Shown: piece after piece, positions 4,238 to 5,524 of the stretch
How the letters are laid out: the number at the start of each line of letters is the position of its first letter
How positions within the stretch are numbered: position 1 is the stretch's first letter
From: Microbacteriaceae bacterium
GTDB lineage: Bacteria > Actinomycetota > Actinomycetes > Actinomycetales > Microbacteriaceae
Assembly (NCBI GenBank): GCA_003454135.1
Contig: DMKW01000200.1
Location: forward strand, 6,227-11,750
Direction of reading: 5' to 3'
DNA length: 5,524 nucleotides
Notes under the pieces: model-generated
What the model was told of the DNA's origin: nothing
Databases searched by the model: none
Seen by the model: the letters and a program-made list of their open reading frames with translations, nothing else
Program-made: the position numbers and the translations under genes

Positions 4238-5524
4238 TCACAGGATGCTGCGCATGAACCGCACCATTTGCGGCACCGTGAGCGATGGGATGTAGGCGCG
4301 GGCGAGCGCCGCACCGATCGCCGGGAGCGCCAGCGGATCGGGATAGGCCATGAGCAGCGGCCGGAATTCCGGCTGGAACTTCTGCTTGAAGGTGAGGAGC
4401 GACTGGAAGCCGTAGGCGGGCTCGAGCGTGCGAGCGAGCCACGCGAGCAGGCGCTGGATGCGGTCGGTCTCCGCCTCGGGTCCGGCCGTGCGGGCGAGTG
4501 GCGCGGCCGACAGGCTCATGAACTCGATACCCAACTGCTGCATGTGCAGCGCGGCGGAGGCGATCAGGAATTCCATGACACCGTTCATGCTGTCCGGGCG
4601 GCGGCGCATGAAGTCGAGCGTCCAGCCGACGATTTCCCCGTCACGGTAGGTCGGCATCCAGCTCGTCACGGCCTGAACCACGTCGTCCTCCCCGATCGCG
4701 AGGAACAGGCCGACCTCGTGGTCACGAAGTTCGTCGAGACCGCCGAGGGTGAAGCCGAGCTCCGGCAGGTTCTTCTCGGCTACCCACGACTCGGAGATGC
4801 TCTCGATCTGCGCGCTGAGCGCGAGCGACAGGTTCTGATACGTGGTCCACTCGGCACGCACGCCCTGGCGGCTCGCCCGGTTGATGGAACTTCGCACGTC
4901 TTGCCAGCTCTTGCCCTGCATAGACCACGTCTCGGGGAACACCACCGTCTCTTCTCCGACGACCATCGTCGACCAGCCCATGCTGTCGAAGAGCTCCTGG
5001 TGCTTCTGCTCCACGCTGTAGAACACCGGGGTCCAGCCGTTGTCGTCGCAAAACGTCGCGAACCGATGGATTGCGTCGTCGACGAGCTCGGGCGCACCGA
5101 TCGGGTCGGCGGTGGTGATGGCGATGCCCGAGATGACGCGGTAGGCGATGGCGACCCGGCCATCCTCCGTGAACCAGTAGCTGTTGCCGTTCCAGGTCGC
5201 CATGTGTCCGAGCGATTCGCTGTGCTCCCTGAGCAGCATGCGCACCCGGTCGCGCTCGACGTAGCTCGTGGCATTTCGATCGGAGAAGAACAGCGGGATC
5301 GCCGCGACGAGCAGGATGATCCAGAACACGGGGCCGACCCACTCGTAGATCAATCGGCTGAGCGGGGCCACGGGCAGGAATTGGAGGTGCTCGAGTCGCA
5401 GAAAACCGATCGGCACGAACCGGTCGGGCAGGTCGAAGAGCAACTGACTGATGCCGACCGTGGGGCGGAACTGCGCGCGGTCGAGCCAGCCGACGCCAAC
5501 ATAGATCACCGAGAGGGCCACGAA
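4238..5524 (-). CDS. MprF-like membrane protein with DUF2156 (lysyltransferase-type) domain, C-terminal part
   Basis: The frame is open to the window edge, giving 428 visible residues; the N-terminus and most membrane helices lie outside. Visible order: end of a hydrophobic segment (residues 1-14), a polar stretch, a clear transmembrane helix WVGPVFWIILLVAAIPLFF at about 62-80, then a soluble DUF2156 domain from about 95 to 400. Family-type motifs are ITTADPIG (136-143), WTLDFMRRRPD (301-311), NGVMEFLI (314-321) and a late FKQKF with P-E-F after it (379-387). Such domains, a tandem GNAT-like fold, move an amino acid from aminoacyl-tRNA to phosphatidylglycerol on the inner face of the membrane, altering surface charge and resistance to cationic peptides. 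Lysine or alanine as donor cannot be told from sequence, and some DUF2156 proteins have no proven activity. No LysRS-like domain follows, unlike mycobacterial LysX. The stop is 41 bases before the leuA leader GTG. Confidence 0.8.
   Translation of the reverse strand, partial: FVALSVIYVGVGWLDRAQFRPTVGISQLLFDLPDRFVPIGFLRLEHLQFLPVAPLSRLIYEWVGPVFWIILLVAAIPLFFSDRNATSYVERDRVRMLLREHSESLGHMATWNGNSYWFTEDGRVAIAYRVISGIAITTADPIGAPELVDDAIHRFATFCDDNGWTPVFYSVEQKHQELFDSMGWSTMVVGEETVVFPETWSMQGKSWQDVRSSINRASRQGVRAEWTTYQNLSLALSAQIESISESWVAEKNLPELGFTLGGLDELRDHEVGLFLAIGEDDVVQAVTSWMPTYRDGEIVGWTLDFMRRRPDSMNGVMEFLIASAALHMQQLGIEFMSLSAAPLARTAGPEAETDRIQRLLAWLARTLEPAYGFQSLLTFKQKFQPEFRPLLMAYPDPLALPAIGAALARAYIPSLTVPQMVRFMRSIL

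Noticed and set aside
4197..4442. A 96-codon minus-strand frame including the leader peptide
   Set aside because: Its upstream part is an out-of-frame reading of the end of the MprF-like gene; only the last 14 codons, after the promoter, make sense as a gene.

Overview
The window is high-GC DNA (about two thirds G+C) from an actinobacterium, most likely of the Microbacteriaceae type. The evidence is the actinobacterial long form of LeuA, a leucine leader peptide in front of it, a RecO N-terminus of actinobacterial type, GTG/TTG starts and promoters that place start codons at the transcription start. The genus cannot be fixed from the sequence alone.

Layout. Bases 1-335 (minus) hold the first 111 codons of recO. 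A 66-bp divergent gap separates it from a plus-strand seven-helix membrane protein of the TRIC/UPF0126 (glycine transporter-like) family, 402-1085. That gene runs tail-to-tail into a D-alanine--D-alanine ligase on the minus strand (1042-2046), overlapping it by 44 bp. A 276-bp gap (2047-2322) holds a GC-rich hairpin just after the leuA stop, a spaced inverted repeat and a weak promoter candidate. leuA, 2-isopropylmalate synthase, fills 2323-4083 (minus). At 5' of leuA lies a compact leader region (4084-4208) with a 14-codon leader peptide containing four consecutive leucines, an extended -10 box exactly six bases before its GTG, and an 11-bp perfect inverted repeat with the leader stop codon in its loop. 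Bases 4238-5524 (minus) hold the C-terminal part of an MprF-like membrane protein with a DUF2156 (phosphatidylglycerol lysyltransferase-type) catalytic domain; its N-terminus lies outside the window.

How it fits together. leuA is the first committed step of leucine synthesis and is very probably controlled by its own leader peptide, sensing charged tRNA-Leu. Ddl (peptidoglycan precursor) and the MprF-like protein (aminoacylation of membrane lipid) are envelope functions; recO is recombinational repair. All genes except the TRIC-like one are on the minus strand, but the gaps and the promoter signals suggest mostly separate transcription units rather than one operon. I found no mobile element, CRISPR array, tRNA or rRNA. 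The most interesting part is the leuA control region, which looks like a leaderless, leucine-rich attenuator without an obvious intrinsic terminator.
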